A stretch of 32,539 bases of DNA from Halorubrum yunnanense (GCF_026586675.1 NZ_JAODIX010000011.1:31374-63912); one strand, 5' to 3'; positions 15,314-23,610 are shown, numbered from the stretch's first letter. Made by a program: numbers and translations. Notes: generated by a model from the sequence alone, not told the origin.

Positions 15314-15895
15314 TTACTGTAGTTCCGGGGGTTCCTCGGGTTCGCCGACCTTCATCTCCGTGGTGTAGTACTTGTGCGTGATCGCGGAGAACGCGAACGC
15401 GACGACGATGGCGACCGTCCACGCCATGTTGGGAAGGAGGACGAACGGCCACGCGCCGAGCCACACCGCGCCGGTGAGCGCGGCCGCGACGCCCGAGAGC
15501 CCGAGGTAGTAGTCGCTCCACGGGATCTCCTTCCCCTCGACGACGTCCATGTAGAGGTCGACGTTCTGGAGCGCGGGCGTCGGCTCGACGACCCCCCGGT
15601 CCTTGTTGAAGTCGACGACGCCCGCGTCGTCCATCTTCGGCAGGTGGGACTGCTGGAGCGCGGTGTACACGCGCTTGCGCTCGTTGCCCGTGATCTCGGC
15701 CGTGTCGATCCCGTTCTCCCACGCCGCTATCTGTTCGGCCATATCACCGATCTCGATCCGATCCTTCTCCCCTCGTTTCAGCAGATGGACCGCGAACCGC
15801 CGCCGCTGGTTCGCCAGCACGTCGAACAGCTCATCTTCGGACACCTCCGTCGTCGGTTCTACCCCTCCCCCGTCTACCTGCTGTACCGACGCCAT
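15314..15895 (-). CDS. Membrane-anchored winged-helix regulator, DUF7344 type
   Basis: 193 residues. The N-terminal half is a winged-helix domain of the kind now called DUF7344 in haloarchaea: SEDELFDVLANQRRRFAVHL, AAWENGIDTAEITGNERKRV then YTALQQSHLPKMDDAGVVDF. The C-terminal half has two hydrophobic helices (LGLSGVAAALTGAVWLGAW and WTVAIVVAFAFSAITHKY), so the DNA-binding domain would be held at the inner membrane face. It sits between the minus-strand TasA-like gene and the divergent three-gene TasA-like cassette, a natural place for a local regulator. The ATG at 15895 is preferred over a GTG five codons upstream. Confidence 0.82.
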   Translation of the reverse strand: MASVQQVDGGGVEPTTEVSEDELFDVLANQRRRFAVHLLKRGEKDRIEIGDMAEQIAAWENGIDTAEITGNERKRVYTALQQSHLPKMDDAGVVDFNKDRGVVEPTPALQNVDLYMDVVEGKEIPWSDYYLGLSGVAAALTGAVWLGAWPFVLLPNMAWTVAIVVAFAFSAITHKYYTTEMKVGEPEEPPELQ

Positions 15896-16354
15896 TTCTG
15901 TCTGACACACATGAATCGGCCAACATAAAACCCGCGGTCGTAATACTTTACCGAAGTTTCTCGGAGTTCAAAAACGGGTGGTGGTCGATCGCTCAAACAT
16001 CCGAAAACAGGTGTTTAAGTGTCCTATAGCATATTTTTCGAATTGGTTAGTACATTGTAAATTCGATTAGTCGGGCAAATTTATCAGATTATGTATCGTT
16101 TAACGGTCGATCGGCATCGTTCAGGCTGCGGCCGAACCGGGGAAGACTCGTCTTCAAGCGGCGATTGAACCGGGGCGGCCGCGGTTCAGGCGGGGGCAGA
16201 ACCGGGCGGCCGGGTTTCAGTCCCACCCGGAAGTGTTTCTGGAAATTCATAACGATATGGGATAGGCCCCATGGGTGTCGTAGAGCGACCCCGGGTGACG
16301 CGGGATGTCCCGCGTCGGCGGCCCGCGGGTCGTGTGCGAACACAGGTAACAACT
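15896..16354. promoter_or_regulatory. Long divergent intergenic region with AT-rich promoter zone and hairpins
   Basis: No gene is visible. The left half (about 15911-16110) is unusually AT-rich for this genome and probably contains the promoter of the minus-strand regulator. The right half holds inverted repeats: gttc-N11-gaac at 16119-16137, gaagac-tc-gtcttc at 16142-16155, tgaaccg-N9-cggttca at 16166-16188, and a third gaaccggg unit at 16199. The word gaaccggg(g) occurs three times about 33 nt apart. These may be operator sites or RNA stems before the cassette starting at 16355. Confidence 0.5.
16297..16316 (+). promoter_or_regulatory. Strong hairpin/palindrome before the TasA-like cassette
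   Basis: GACGCGGGA-TG-TCCCGCGTC is a perfect inverted repeat with 9-bp arms. It ends 38 nt before the ATG at 16355. It could be an operator or a stable stem in the leader RNA. Confidence 0.5.
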
Positions 16355-16918
16355 ATGACAAACCGACGCAAGTTCATGGCCGGATTGGGTGCATTAGCAT
16401 CAGGGAGTGCAGCAGCAATAGGTACTGGTGCGTTTTCAAGTGTAGAGGCCGAACGTGACGTTACCGTCGAAGTCGGCGGTGACAACAGCGCATACTTAGG
16501 ACTCAAGGCGGAGCGCGACGACATCATCAGCGACGATGGTGGTAATGGGCAGCTTAGTCTTGACTTCGGCTCGCAGACGACAAACAAAGGCGGTGAAGGA
16601 TTCAATGAGGACGCCGAGACAGAGATTGATGGTGTGTTCAAGATCATCAATCAAGGAACCAATACTGTCGCTGCTGGGTTCTCTCAGAATCCCAGCCGGC
16701 CCCTTTACAACGTCGGTGTCAAGGCTACCACGAAACCGATTGACGGCGTCGAGCTTGAGGTTCAGAACGCGGAATCGTTCGACGAAGGTGACAGTCAAGG
16801 TGCCGTCCTCAACCCTGGTGACAGCACGCTTGTTGACGTAACGGTCGATACGCTGGACGACGACCCAGAAAATGAGAACGGACAAGTGGTTATTGGAGCA
16901 TTCGTGGAGGACTTCTAA
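16355..16918 (+). CDS. Exported TasA/DUF1102-like protein, first of three in tandem
   Basis: 187 residues. The leader has a twin-arginine start (MTNRRKFMAGLGALASGSAA) and the shared GTGAFSSVEAERDVTVEV and NSAYLGLKAE elements. Next come a linker, the conserved ETEIDGVFKIINQGTNTV (a strand plus the N-x-G turn also seen in the next two proteins) and a C-terminal strand pair (STLVDVTVDTL, GQVVIGAFVED). Acidic and strand-rich, probably a secreted pilin- or fibre-like subunit; processing is expected near A-F in GTGAFSS. Codon use and G+C are much lower than in flanking genes (many gca, aca, tta and aat codons), which suggests transfer. It is followed 2 nt later by the next copy. Confidence 0.75.
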   Translation: MTNRRKFMAGLGALASGSAAAIGTGAFSSVEAERDVTVEVGGDNSAYLGLKAERDDIISDDGGNGQLSLDFGSQTTNKGGEGFNEDAETEIDGVFKIINQGTNTVAAGFSQNPSRPLYNVGVKATTKPIDGVELEVQNAESFDEGDSQGAVLNPGDSTLVDVTVDTLDDDPENENGQVVIGAFVEDF

Positions 16919-16920
16919 CA

Positions 16921-17484
16921 ATGAACCGACGTAGTCTCATCGCCGGTATCGGTGCATTGTCCACAGGTAGTGCCGCGGCGCTCGGAACCGGTGCGTTCTC
17001 GAGCGCAGCGGCACAGCGGAGTGTTAGTGTCCAAGTTGCTGACGACGCAAGTGCGTACCTCGCGATAGAGTCAACGAGCCAATACGCTGACGGAAGTGGC
17101 GACGCGATCGCCTTGGATTTCGGTACCCTCGTCGAAGATCAAGACGGAAACGATCTAGGTGAGCACGTCGGAGAAAATTCAAGCACAGTCTTCGGCAGTG
17201 GAGCTGCAGATAGAAATGTCTTCACTGTTCGCAATCAGGGTAGGAACAAGGTAAAAATATCCCCTCAATATCAGGTTCTGAGGTTCGACAGCGACGGAAA
17301 TTCGGTTGAAAGTGACGGTGAGTTGGCTATTGCGCTAGCCCTCGGTACTGGTAATGTATCTGAACAGGCAGAATTGTCGACAGGAGATTCGGCAGGGTAC
17401 TTTGTCCAAATCGTTGCAGGAGATAACCCACCGGACACCGTGACCGCAACGTTCGAAATCAACGCGAACGAGATCGAAGACTAA
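16921..17484 (+). CDS. Exported TasA/DUF1102-like protein, second of three
   Basis: 187 residues. Leader MNRRSLIAGIGALSTGSAAA, then GTGAFSSAAAQRSVSVQVAD and SAYLAIES. The central VFTVRNQGRNKVKISPQY matches VFKIINQG of the preceding protein, and the C-terminus (GYFVQIVAGDNPPDTVTATF) forms strands that would complete a jelly-roll-like sheet. Same low G+C as its neighbours. Start two nucleotides after the previous stop, so the two are translated from one mRNA. Sequence divergence from the first copy (only the leader and core strands are obvious) suggests different subunits rather than recent duplication. Confidence 0.75.
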   Translation: MNRRSLIAGIGALSTGSAAALGTGAFSSAAAQRSVSVQVADDASAYLAIESTSQYADGSGDAIALDFGTLVEDQDGNDLGEHVGENSSTVFGSGAADRNVFTVRNQGRNKVKISPQYQVLRFDSDGNSVESDGELAIALALGTGNVSEQAELSTGDSAGYFVQIVAGDNPPDTVTATFEINANEIED

Positions 17485-17504
17485 CAAGCTTATAAAGCCC
17501 CACA

Positions 17505-18083
17505 ATGAAACGACGCACCTTCGTATTTGGTCTGGGCACGGCTGTCACCGGCAGCGGTGCACTAATCGGTAGTGGGGCGTTCTCGAGCGCCGAGGCAGAA
17601 CGGAGTGTAAGCGTCGAGACCGCTGACGATGACGACGCGTACTTAGCGTTGATCAAAGGCGAGAGCGCTACTGATGATAGGGCCTACAGAGACGATGGAC
17701 AACTGAACTTCACCTTCCCCGGCCTACGGGAGAGAACTGATTGGCTAATCGACACCAACCCAGAGAATCCCGAAGGACTCGGAGAAGACTCAGTTTACCG
17801 ATTCGGGAGTGAAACTGACGGGGATCCGTTGTTCTTCTCGAGAAACCAGGGAACCCAGACGATCGAACTGTACAGTCGGCAGGATGATACAGAAGGTCTC
17901 CCACACGTTCAAATATTCAACGTGAACACGGGGGACCTCCTCACCGGAGACGGTACTAGAGCGGTCCTTGAAACTGGTGACTCGGTGCCACTCGGTCTTC
18001 AGATCGATACGACGGGGGTTGACGCACAAGAGAGTGCGTATAGCGTATCGCTGACAATTGTTGGCAAAGCAACGGAACAATAG
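17505..18083 (+). CDS. Exported TasA/DUF1102-like protein, third of three
   Basis: 192 residues. Leader MKRRTFVFGLGTAVTGSGAL, then GSGAFSSAEAERSVSVETAD and DAYLALIKGE. The central LFFSRNQGTQTIELYS corresponds to the VFxIxNQG element of the two preceding proteins, and ETGDSVPLGLQIDTTG plus AYSVSLTIVG form the last strands. 20 nt after the previous stop, with an AT-rich gttata-like spacer; same low G+C. Likely end of the transcript, since a 276-nt gap follows. Confidence 0.75.
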   Translation: MKRRTFVFGLGTAVTGSGALIGSGAFSSAEAERSVSVETADDDDAYLALIKGESATDDRAYRDDGQLNFTFPGLRERTDWLIDTNPENPEGLGEDSVYRFGSETDGDPLFFSRNQGTQTIELYSRQDDTEGLPHVQIFNVNTGDLLTGDGTRAVLETGDSVPLGLQIDTTGVDAQESAYSVSLTIVGKATEQ

Positions 18084-18359
18084 CCAATATAACTCCCCGG
18101 GTTGACGAAACAGAAGAACGCGATTCCGTCTTCTCCTTCTCTGTCGACTCTTGAACTATTGATAGCTTCACACCGATCCGACTCCGCTGGTAGGTATTCA
18201 GCGAGGGACACTGAAACGGCAATTCTAATTATTGGAACGTATTCTGAGGGAAATCATGCCGTTCGCCTGGCTGACATCTCGTTACAGGCAACCCCTTCAG
18301 CCGTTTCAGGCACCGCGTTATCAAGAGCCTACAGGCACAAGCAGAGGTAGACGTACCCT
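18084..18359. other. Noncoding gap between the cassette and the anchored protein gene
   Basis: AT-rich compared with the following gene. An open frame exists across it, but only with a TTG start, without a ribosome site, and its residues do not resemble an acidic halophile protein, so I treat it as noncoding. gttatcaa at about 18317-18324 lies roughly 40 nt before the ATG at 18360 and may be the promoter of that gene. No clear terminator stem was found. Confidence 0.4.
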
Positions 18360-19889
18360 ATGCCAACCCTCCGCCGCACCCTGATCCTCGCCCTCGTCCT
18401 CGTAGCCGCGGGTTCGCTGATCTTCACCACGGGCGCGGCGGTTATCGACGGCGACGCCGACACCTTCGCGGAGGACCGCCTCGCGATCCAGCCGGCCGAC
18501 GGCCCGAACGGGAACTATTCTTATTTAAATGACGACGACGAGATCGCGATCGACGTCTCGGCGTCGAACCCGAACATCCAGGATCCCTCCTTCGACGGCG
18601 TCAACGTCGACTCGACCGGGACGATCGACGACGTGTTCACGATCACGTACACGGCCGACCGGTACGCGCACGTGTGGATCGAGTACGACGGCGACGGCGA
18701 GGTCACGTTCGTCGCCGACGGCGACTCGATCGAGGGCGAGGCGAACAACGTCACGCTCGCGCCCAACCAGACCGTCACGGTCGGCCTCGAACTCGACACG
18801 CGCGGGAAGGCCGCCGGGACGCAGCTGGGCGCCGACGAGTTCTCGATCGAGGCGAAGATCGCGGAGCCCGACGCGGTCGGGGGAACGGGGGCGTCGACCC
18901 AGCAGACCGGCGACGGCGGCCCGACCACGACGGTCACCTCCCCGAGCGCGGACCGCCGCGAGTTCGTCGCGAGCGACGTCGAGCGCGGCGAGGCGGTCCA
19001 GTTCCTCGCCGAGGGAATGGAGATCGCCGGCGATGACGTGACGCTCGAAGGGATCGACTTGGAGGGCGTCCGGAACGAGCGCGTCGAACTGGACGCCGAG
19101 GGGAGCCGTGACTCCTTCGCGAACGGGAGCGCGCTGACGGCGCCGACCCGCCCGCGCCCGGTCGGGTACCTCTCGCTGGACTACGACTTCGCGCCCAACG
19201 CGGTCGACGCGATGACGATCCGGTTCAGCGCGGACCCGGCGTACCTCAACGAGACCGGGACCGACCCCGAGGACGTGACGCTCTACCGGCAGACGGAGGC
19301 GGGCGCGTGGGAGGAGGTGCCGGTCGAGATCGTCGACGAGGCGGTCGTGGAGATCATGGGGCTCCCCGAGGACCGCGTCCACTTCCGGGCGACGACCGAG
19401 GAGTTCTCCACGTTCGCGGTCGCGGAGCGCGTTCCCCGGTACGACGTGACCGAGGCGACGGTCGCGCCCGAGGCGGTCGACCCCGGTGAGAACGTCACGG
19501 TCCGGACGACCCTGCGGAACGGCGGCGGCGCGGCCGGCGAGCGCACGGTGACGCTGACGGCGAACGGCACCCCGGTCGCGAACGAGACCGTTTCACTCGA
19601 CCCGAACGAGACGGCGACGGTCGCGTTCGACGCGACCTTCGGGACCGCCGGCGCCTACGACCTCGCGGTCGACGGGACCGCCGTCGGGACGCTGCTCGTC
19701 GGCGACCCCGCGGGCGACGACGCGGGGGGATCGGGCGACGAGTCGAACGTCGGCAGCGACGAGTCCGCCACCGTCACCGGGACCACGGAGGAGCCGTTCG
19801 GGATCGACCCGGCGGATCTCGCCGGTCCGCTCGCGCTCGTGGTTATCGCCGTCGCCACCCTCGCGCTCGTCCGGCGGATGCCGCGATGA
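18360..19889 (+). CDS. Large membrane-anchored surface protein: TasA/DUF1102-like, PGF-pre-PGF-like and CARDB-like domains
   Basis: 509 residues. An N-terminal signal (MPTLRRTLILALVLVAAGSL) lacks the GTGAFSS form but leads into a region (about 30-170) with the same order of elements, including AIQPADGPNGNYSYL and DDVFTITYTADRYAHVWI. A Thr/Gly-rich linker follows, then a PGF-pre-PGF-like domain (about 200-356) ending in the characteristic EEFSTFAVAE, then a CARDB-like domain (about 361-448, VDPGENVTVRTTLRNGG), an acidic Gly/Ser linker and a C-terminal helix (about 487-504) followed by two arginines. N-x-[ST] sites are frequent. It would be exported and anchored in the cytoplasmic membrane, possibly as the base or receptor for the smaller TasA-like subunits. 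Normal high G+C. Confidence 0.78.
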   Translation: MPTLRRTLILALVLVAAGSLIFTTGAAVIDGDADTFAEDRLAIQPADGPNGNYSYLNDDDEIAIDVSASNPNIQDPSFDGVNVDSTGTIDDVFTITYTADRYAHVWIEYDGDGEVTFVADGDSIEGEANNVTLAPNQTVTVGLELDTRGKAAGTQLGADEFSIEAKIAEPDAVGGTGASTQQTGDGGPTTTVTSPSADRREFVASDVERGEAVQFLAEGMEIAGDDVTLEGIDLEGVRNERVELDAEGSRDSFANGSALTAPTRPRPVGYLSLDYDFAPNAVDAMTIRFSADPAYLNETGTDPEDVTLYRQTEAGAWEEVPVEIVDEAVVEIMGLPEDRVHFRATTEEFSTFAVAERVPRYDVTEATVAPEAVDPGENVTVRTTLRNGGGAAGERTVTLTANGTPVANETVSLDPNETATVAFDATFGTAGAYDLAVDGTAVGTLLVGDPAGDDAGGSGDESNVGSDESATVTGTTEEPFGIDPADLAGPLALVVIAVATLALVRRMPR

Positions 19890-20001
19890 CCGGCCGGTCG
19901 TCTCGGGGCGCCCTCGTTCGAACTGTCTTCCCGGACATCGATTTTTCAGCTCCGAGACGCGCGCCGACAGGTCTTACCCGCTGGTCGGCGAGGTCCCGCC
20001 C

Positions 20002-20907
20002 GTGACCGCGCCACCGACCGACGAGCGCGACCGCGCCGTCGGCGCCGCGAGCGCCGACCGGGACGCGGACCGGGCCCTCCGCCGGGAGCTGCTCGCGAGC
20101 GTTCGAGCCGTCGACCTGCTCGTCCTGCTCGCGGTGCCGGCGGTCCTGCTCGCGGTCTTCGCGCTCCCGGAGCCGACCCGTCGGTCACTCGCGTTCGCGT
20201 ACGCGGACCCGACCGTCCCGACCGCGTTCGCCGCGCACTACGTCCACCTCGACGCCGGCCACCTCGCCGGGAACGTGGCGAGCTACTGCCTCCTCGCGGG
20301 CGTCGGCTACGCGCTCGCGGTCCTCGGGGACGCCCGCCGCTTCTTTTTGACCGCGCTGGCGACGTTCCTGCTGGCGTTCCCGTTCGTGCTCTCGGGACTG
20401 AACCTCGCTGTCCCGCGGGACGCGATCGGGTTCGGCTTCTCCGGGATCAACATGGCGCTCGCGGGGCTGCTCCCGCTGCTGCTCGGGACGTACGCCCGCG
20501 AGCGGTTCGCCCCGGACGCGTCGCTCCGCGCGCTCCCCGCGGTCTTCTTCGCGCTCCTCGGCTGGATCGCGCTGCTCGCGCTCCCGCTCTCGACGACCGG
20601 CGTCGGGCTCGCTGGCCTCGCGGTCGGCGTCGCGGGCGCGCTGCTCGCGCTCCTCTACGCGTCGAGCGCCGGGATCCGCGTCCTCGCGACCGCGCGCGAG
20701 GGGCTCCGCGAGATCGCCTCCCGGCCGGGCGAAGGCGACCTCTTCGCCGTCGGCGCGGTCCTCGTCGTCGCCTACCCCGTCGTCGGGTTCCCGGCCGACC
20801 CGACCGGCGCCGGCAGCGTCGTGAACCTCTACGTCCACCTGCTGGGGTTCTGTCTCGCCTTCATCGGCCCCTTCGCGCTGCTCGCGGTCGGGGCGTTCGA
20901 CGAGTGA
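20002..20907 (+). CDS. Rhomboid-like intramembrane serine protease (divergent)
   Basis: 301 residues with about six or seven hydrophobic helices. Rhomboid landmarks are present: HYVHLDAGHLAGNVAS with His87 and Asn91 (H-x3-N), the active-site GFSG at 145-148 with Ser147, and His279 in NLYVHLLGFCLAF as the general base. Such proteases cut within the membrane and could release or mature membrane-anchored proteins; the gene just upstream encodes one. The N-terminal ~30 residues are charged and cytoplasmic. Start is GTG at 20002. The gap of 112 nt from the previous gene leaves transcription linkage uncertain. Confidence 0.75.
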   Translation: MTAPPTDERDRAVGAASADRDADRALRRELLASVRAVDLLVLLAVPAVLLAVFALPEPTRRSLAFAYADPTVPTAFAAHYVHLDAGHLAGNVASYCLLAGVGYALAVLGDARRFFLTALATFLLAFPFVLSGLNLAVPRDAIGFGFSGINMALAGLLPLLLGTYARERFAPDASLRALPAVFFALLGWIALLALPLSTTGVGLAGLAVGVAGALLALLYASSAGIRVLATAREGLREIASRPGEGDLFAVGAVLVVAYPVVGFPADPTGAGSVVNLYVHLLGFCLAFIGPFALLAVGAFDE

Positions 20908-21073
20908 GATCGCGAGACAGAGGGGCGCCCGCGCCGCGAGCCGCGAGCGTCCGACCCATTCTGCTCCGACCCACGGGCTTATAACGTCTCGCTGACATTC
21001 CACGATCGGAGCCACGCGCCGGACCCGTGACGAGATCGACGCCCGCGGCGTGGCGCTGCCACCGACACGACCC

Positions 21074-22237
21074 ATGTCACCGAAACGAGTATTCTCGATA
21101 ACGCTGCAGGTCGCGGTCGTCCTCGTCGTCCTCTCGCTGGTCGTCGGCCAGCTCCTCGGGCAGCCGATACTCCTCAGCTTCGTCGAGACCGGCAGCATGC
21201 AGCCCACGCTCGATCCCGGCGACGGGTTCGTCGCGATCCCCGCGCCGCTCGCCGGCGACGTCGGCGCCGGGGACGTGGTGACCTTCGACGCACAGGAGAT
21301 CGAGGGCGGCGGGTTAACCACCCACCGCGTCGTCGAGGAGACGGATCGCGGGTATATCACGCGGGGCGACAACAACCCGTTCACCGATCAGGACGGGGGC
21401 GAACCCGTTGTGCAGGACGCTGAGGTCGTCGCCGTGGCGCTCTCCGTGGGCGGGAGCGTAGTCGTCATCCCGCACCTGGGCACTGTCGCGATGGGGATCC
21501 AGTCGGGGCTCTCCTCGGCGCAGACGTGGCTGGCGGTCACGTTCGGCGTCCGCTCGTTCCAGGGGACCCAGGGGCTGGCGTACATCCTCTTCGGGCTCTC
21601 CGTGGTCGCGTACGTGGTCGACTGGTACCTCAACCGCAACGCGCGCGAGGGGCGCGAACGCGACCGCTCCCGCGACGACGGCACCTCCGTGTTCGTCATC
21701 GTCGGCGTCCTCGCCTTGGTGCTGATGGCGACCGCGACCGCGGCGATGATCGTCCCGGCCGGCACGCAGGAGTACGGCGTCGTGAGCGCCGAGTTCGAGT
21801 CGGAGAACCCCACCGTCATCGAGAGCGGCACGAGCCAGGAGCTGGAGTACGTCGTCCCCAACGCCGGCTTGGTCCCGGTGTACGCGTACGTCACCCCGGC
21901 GAGCCCCGGCGTCGAGGTCGACCCGCAGCGGCTCGCGGTCGGGAGCCGCGGCGAGGCGTCGACCACGGTGACGCTCACCGCGCCGCCCGAGACCGGCTAC
22001 TACCGGCTGTTCGTCGCCGAACACCGGTACCTCGCGGTGCTCCCGCACGGCGTGGTCGACGAGCTGTACGGCGTCCACCCGTGGGCGCCGCTCGTCGCGA
22101 TCAACGGCCTGCTCGGCGGCGGCATCGCCGGCCTCGGACTCGTCTTCCTCCGCGGCGAGCCCGCGCGTATCCGTTCCCGGGAATCGCGCGAGAACCCCCC
22201 GCTGTACCGCCGCCTCCTCCGCCAGTTCTACAGGTGA
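21074..22237 (+). CDS. SipW-like signal peptidase I (S26B) with fused ectodomain
   Basis: 387 residues, about twice the size of a simple archaeal or SipW-type peptidase. After an N-terminal helix (about 8-28) come the catalytic Ser41 in ETGSMQPTLDPGDGF, His84 in LTTHRVVEETD (His in place of the bacterial Lys, as in ER/archaeal and SipW enzymes) and Asp99 in ITRGDNN. A second membrane region and cytoplasmic loop (RNAREGRERDRSRDD) are followed by another helix (VFVIVGVLALVLMATATAAM), a beta-rich extracytoplasmic domain of about 120 residues and a final helix. The ectodomain is unusual and may bind substrates. It is followed 4 nt later by the DUF5305-like gene. The ATG at 21074 is preferred over a GTG 24 nt upstream. 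Confidence 0.85.
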   Translation: MSPKRVFSITLQVAVVLVVLSLVVGQLLGQPILLSFVETGSMQPTLDPGDGFVAIPAPLAGDVGAGDVVTFDAQEIEGGGLTTHRVVEETDRGYITRGDNNPFTDQDGGEPVVQDAEVVAVALSVGGSVVVIPHLGTVAMGIQSGLSSAQTWLAVTFGVRSFQGTQGLAYILFGLSVVAYVVDWYLNRNAREGRERDRSRDDGTSVFVIVGVLALVLMATATAAMIVPAGTQEYGVVSAEFESENPTVIESGTSQELEYVVPNAGLVPVYAYVTPASPGVEVDPQRLAVGSRGEASTTVTLTAPPETGYYRLFVAEHRYLAVLPHGVVDELYGVHPWAPLVAINGLLGGGIAGLGLVFLRGEPARIRSRESRENPPLYRRLLRQFYR

Positions 22238-22241
22238 CCGA

Positions 22242-23438
22242 ATGAGCGCTTCATCCCCCGACGAGACTCGACTTCGACTCCGCGCGATGCTGGACGCACA
22301 GTTCGCCGTACTCCTCGCCGTCCTGCTGATCGCGGCCGCCGCCGGCGGCGGGCTGGTCTACGCGACCCACGTCGATCCCGGCACCGAGGCCCGCGAGGAG
22401 ACCGTCTCCTCGTTCACGGTCGAGACGGCGTACGACCACTCCGCCGAGGTGACCGAGCCGAACTCGGTGTTCGAGACCGGAACGGTCCTCGACGGCCGGG
22501 AGACGTACTTCACGCAGGTCGCGCCCGTGCTCGACGTCGCCGTCGAGACGACCTACGCGGCCTCCTCGGCGTCGGACGTCGACGTCCGGTTCGACTCCGT
22601 GCTTGTCATCCGCAACGTCGGCGAGGAGGGCGGCACCGTCTACTGGAGCGAGCGGGAGCCCCTGGCGTCGGAGGCCGTCTCGGACGTCGAACCCGGCGAG
22701 ACCGCGGGGTCGTCGTTCGCGCTCAACAGCTCGGCGGTCGACGCGACCGCGGCCGCGATCGAAGAGGAGCTCGGCGCGTCGCCGGGCGAGACCGAGATGT
22801 TCGTCGTCACCGACGTGGCGGTCGAGGGAACGATCAACGGCGAGTCCACCTCGTACGCCCGGACGGTCGAGCTGGGGCTCGACCACGGCGGCGACACGTA
22901 CGCGGTCGACGATCCAGGGGTCTGGTCGGACACCGCCGAGCGCACGCGGACGGTGGCCGTCGAGCGGAGCTACGGCCCCCTCCGGTCGATCGGCGGTCCG
23001 CTCCTGCTCGCGGTCGGGCTCCTCGGGAGCGGCGCGCTGGCGTACGCCCGGCGGGAGCGCGACCTCGCGCTCACGCCCGCCGAGCGCGACTACCTCTCGT
23101 ACAGCGACGACCGCTCCGAGTTCGCGGAGTGGATCACGACCTTCCGGCTCCCGGCCTCCGTCCACGAGCGTCCCGAGGCCGAGGCGGAGAGCCTCCGCGA
23201 CCTTGTCGACTTCGCCATCGACAACGACACGGGCGTCGTGGAGGACCCCCGGACGGGCGCGTACCACGCCGTGTCCGGCGAGTTCGTCTACACCTACCGG
23301 CCGCCGTCGCCGCCGGCGGTCGCCCCCGAGGAGGGCGCGGACGACGATCCCCCCGCCGGCGACGTCGACGACGCCGACCCCTCCGACGACGCCGGGGCTG
23401 GCGGCGACGCCGGTATCGATCCCGACGACCGCGACTAG
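22242..23438 (+). CDS. DUF5305-like membrane protein
   Basis: 398 residues. One N-terminal helix (LLAVLLIAAAAGGGLVYA), a beta-rich exterior domain of about 200 residues (VSSFTVETAYDHSAEV, a Y-F-T-Q-V-A-P motif), a second helix (GPLLLAVGLLGSGALAYA), and a cytoplasmic part with a very acidic tail. This matches the haloarchaeal DUF5305 family, which I know as a frequent neighbour of signal peptidase genes; function unknown. Tight coupling to the peptidase (4-nt spacing) suggests that the two act together on exported substrates such as the TasA-like proteins. Confidence 0.78.
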   Translation: MSASSPDETRLRLRAMLDAQFAVLLAVLLIAAAAGGGLVYATHVDPGTEAREETVSSFTVETAYDHSAEVTEPNSVFETGTVLDGRETYFTQVAPVLDVAVETTYAASSASDVDVRFDSVLVIRNVGEEGGTVYWSEREPLASEAVSDVEPGETAGSSFALNSSAVDATAAAIEEELGASPGETEMFVVTDVAVEGTINGESTSYARTVELGLDHGGDTYAVDDPGVWSDTAERTRTVAVERSYGPLRSIGGPLLLAVGLLGSGALAYARRERDLALTPAERDYLSYSDDRSEFAEWITTFRLPASVHERPEAEAESLRDLVDFAIDNDTGVVEDPRTGAYHAVSGEFVYTYRPPSPPAVAPEEGADDDPPAGDVDDADPSDDAGAGGDAGIDPDDRD

Positions 23439-23610
23439 CGACCACGCGTCCACTTCCCGGCGGGAGCGGTCCGGACCGCGACCGACATCGGCGTCGGTTT
23501 CGAATCCCCAGCCGACTCCGGAGACGCGCGATCGGCCGCGGCGGTCTCGGCCCCCGCGACCCGTTAGGGAAAGTAACCTACTTGAGTGTGCGCCGGCAAT
23601 TATCGACCGC

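Noticed and set aside
16089-16352. 87-codon minus-strand frame in the divergent intergenic region
   Set aside because: It runs through the hairpin repeats and is Pro/Arg-rich; better explained by the repeats.
18102-18350. 82-codon frame between the TasA-like cassette and the anchored protein gene
   Set aside because: TTG start only, not acidic, no family resemblance, in an AT-rich spacer.
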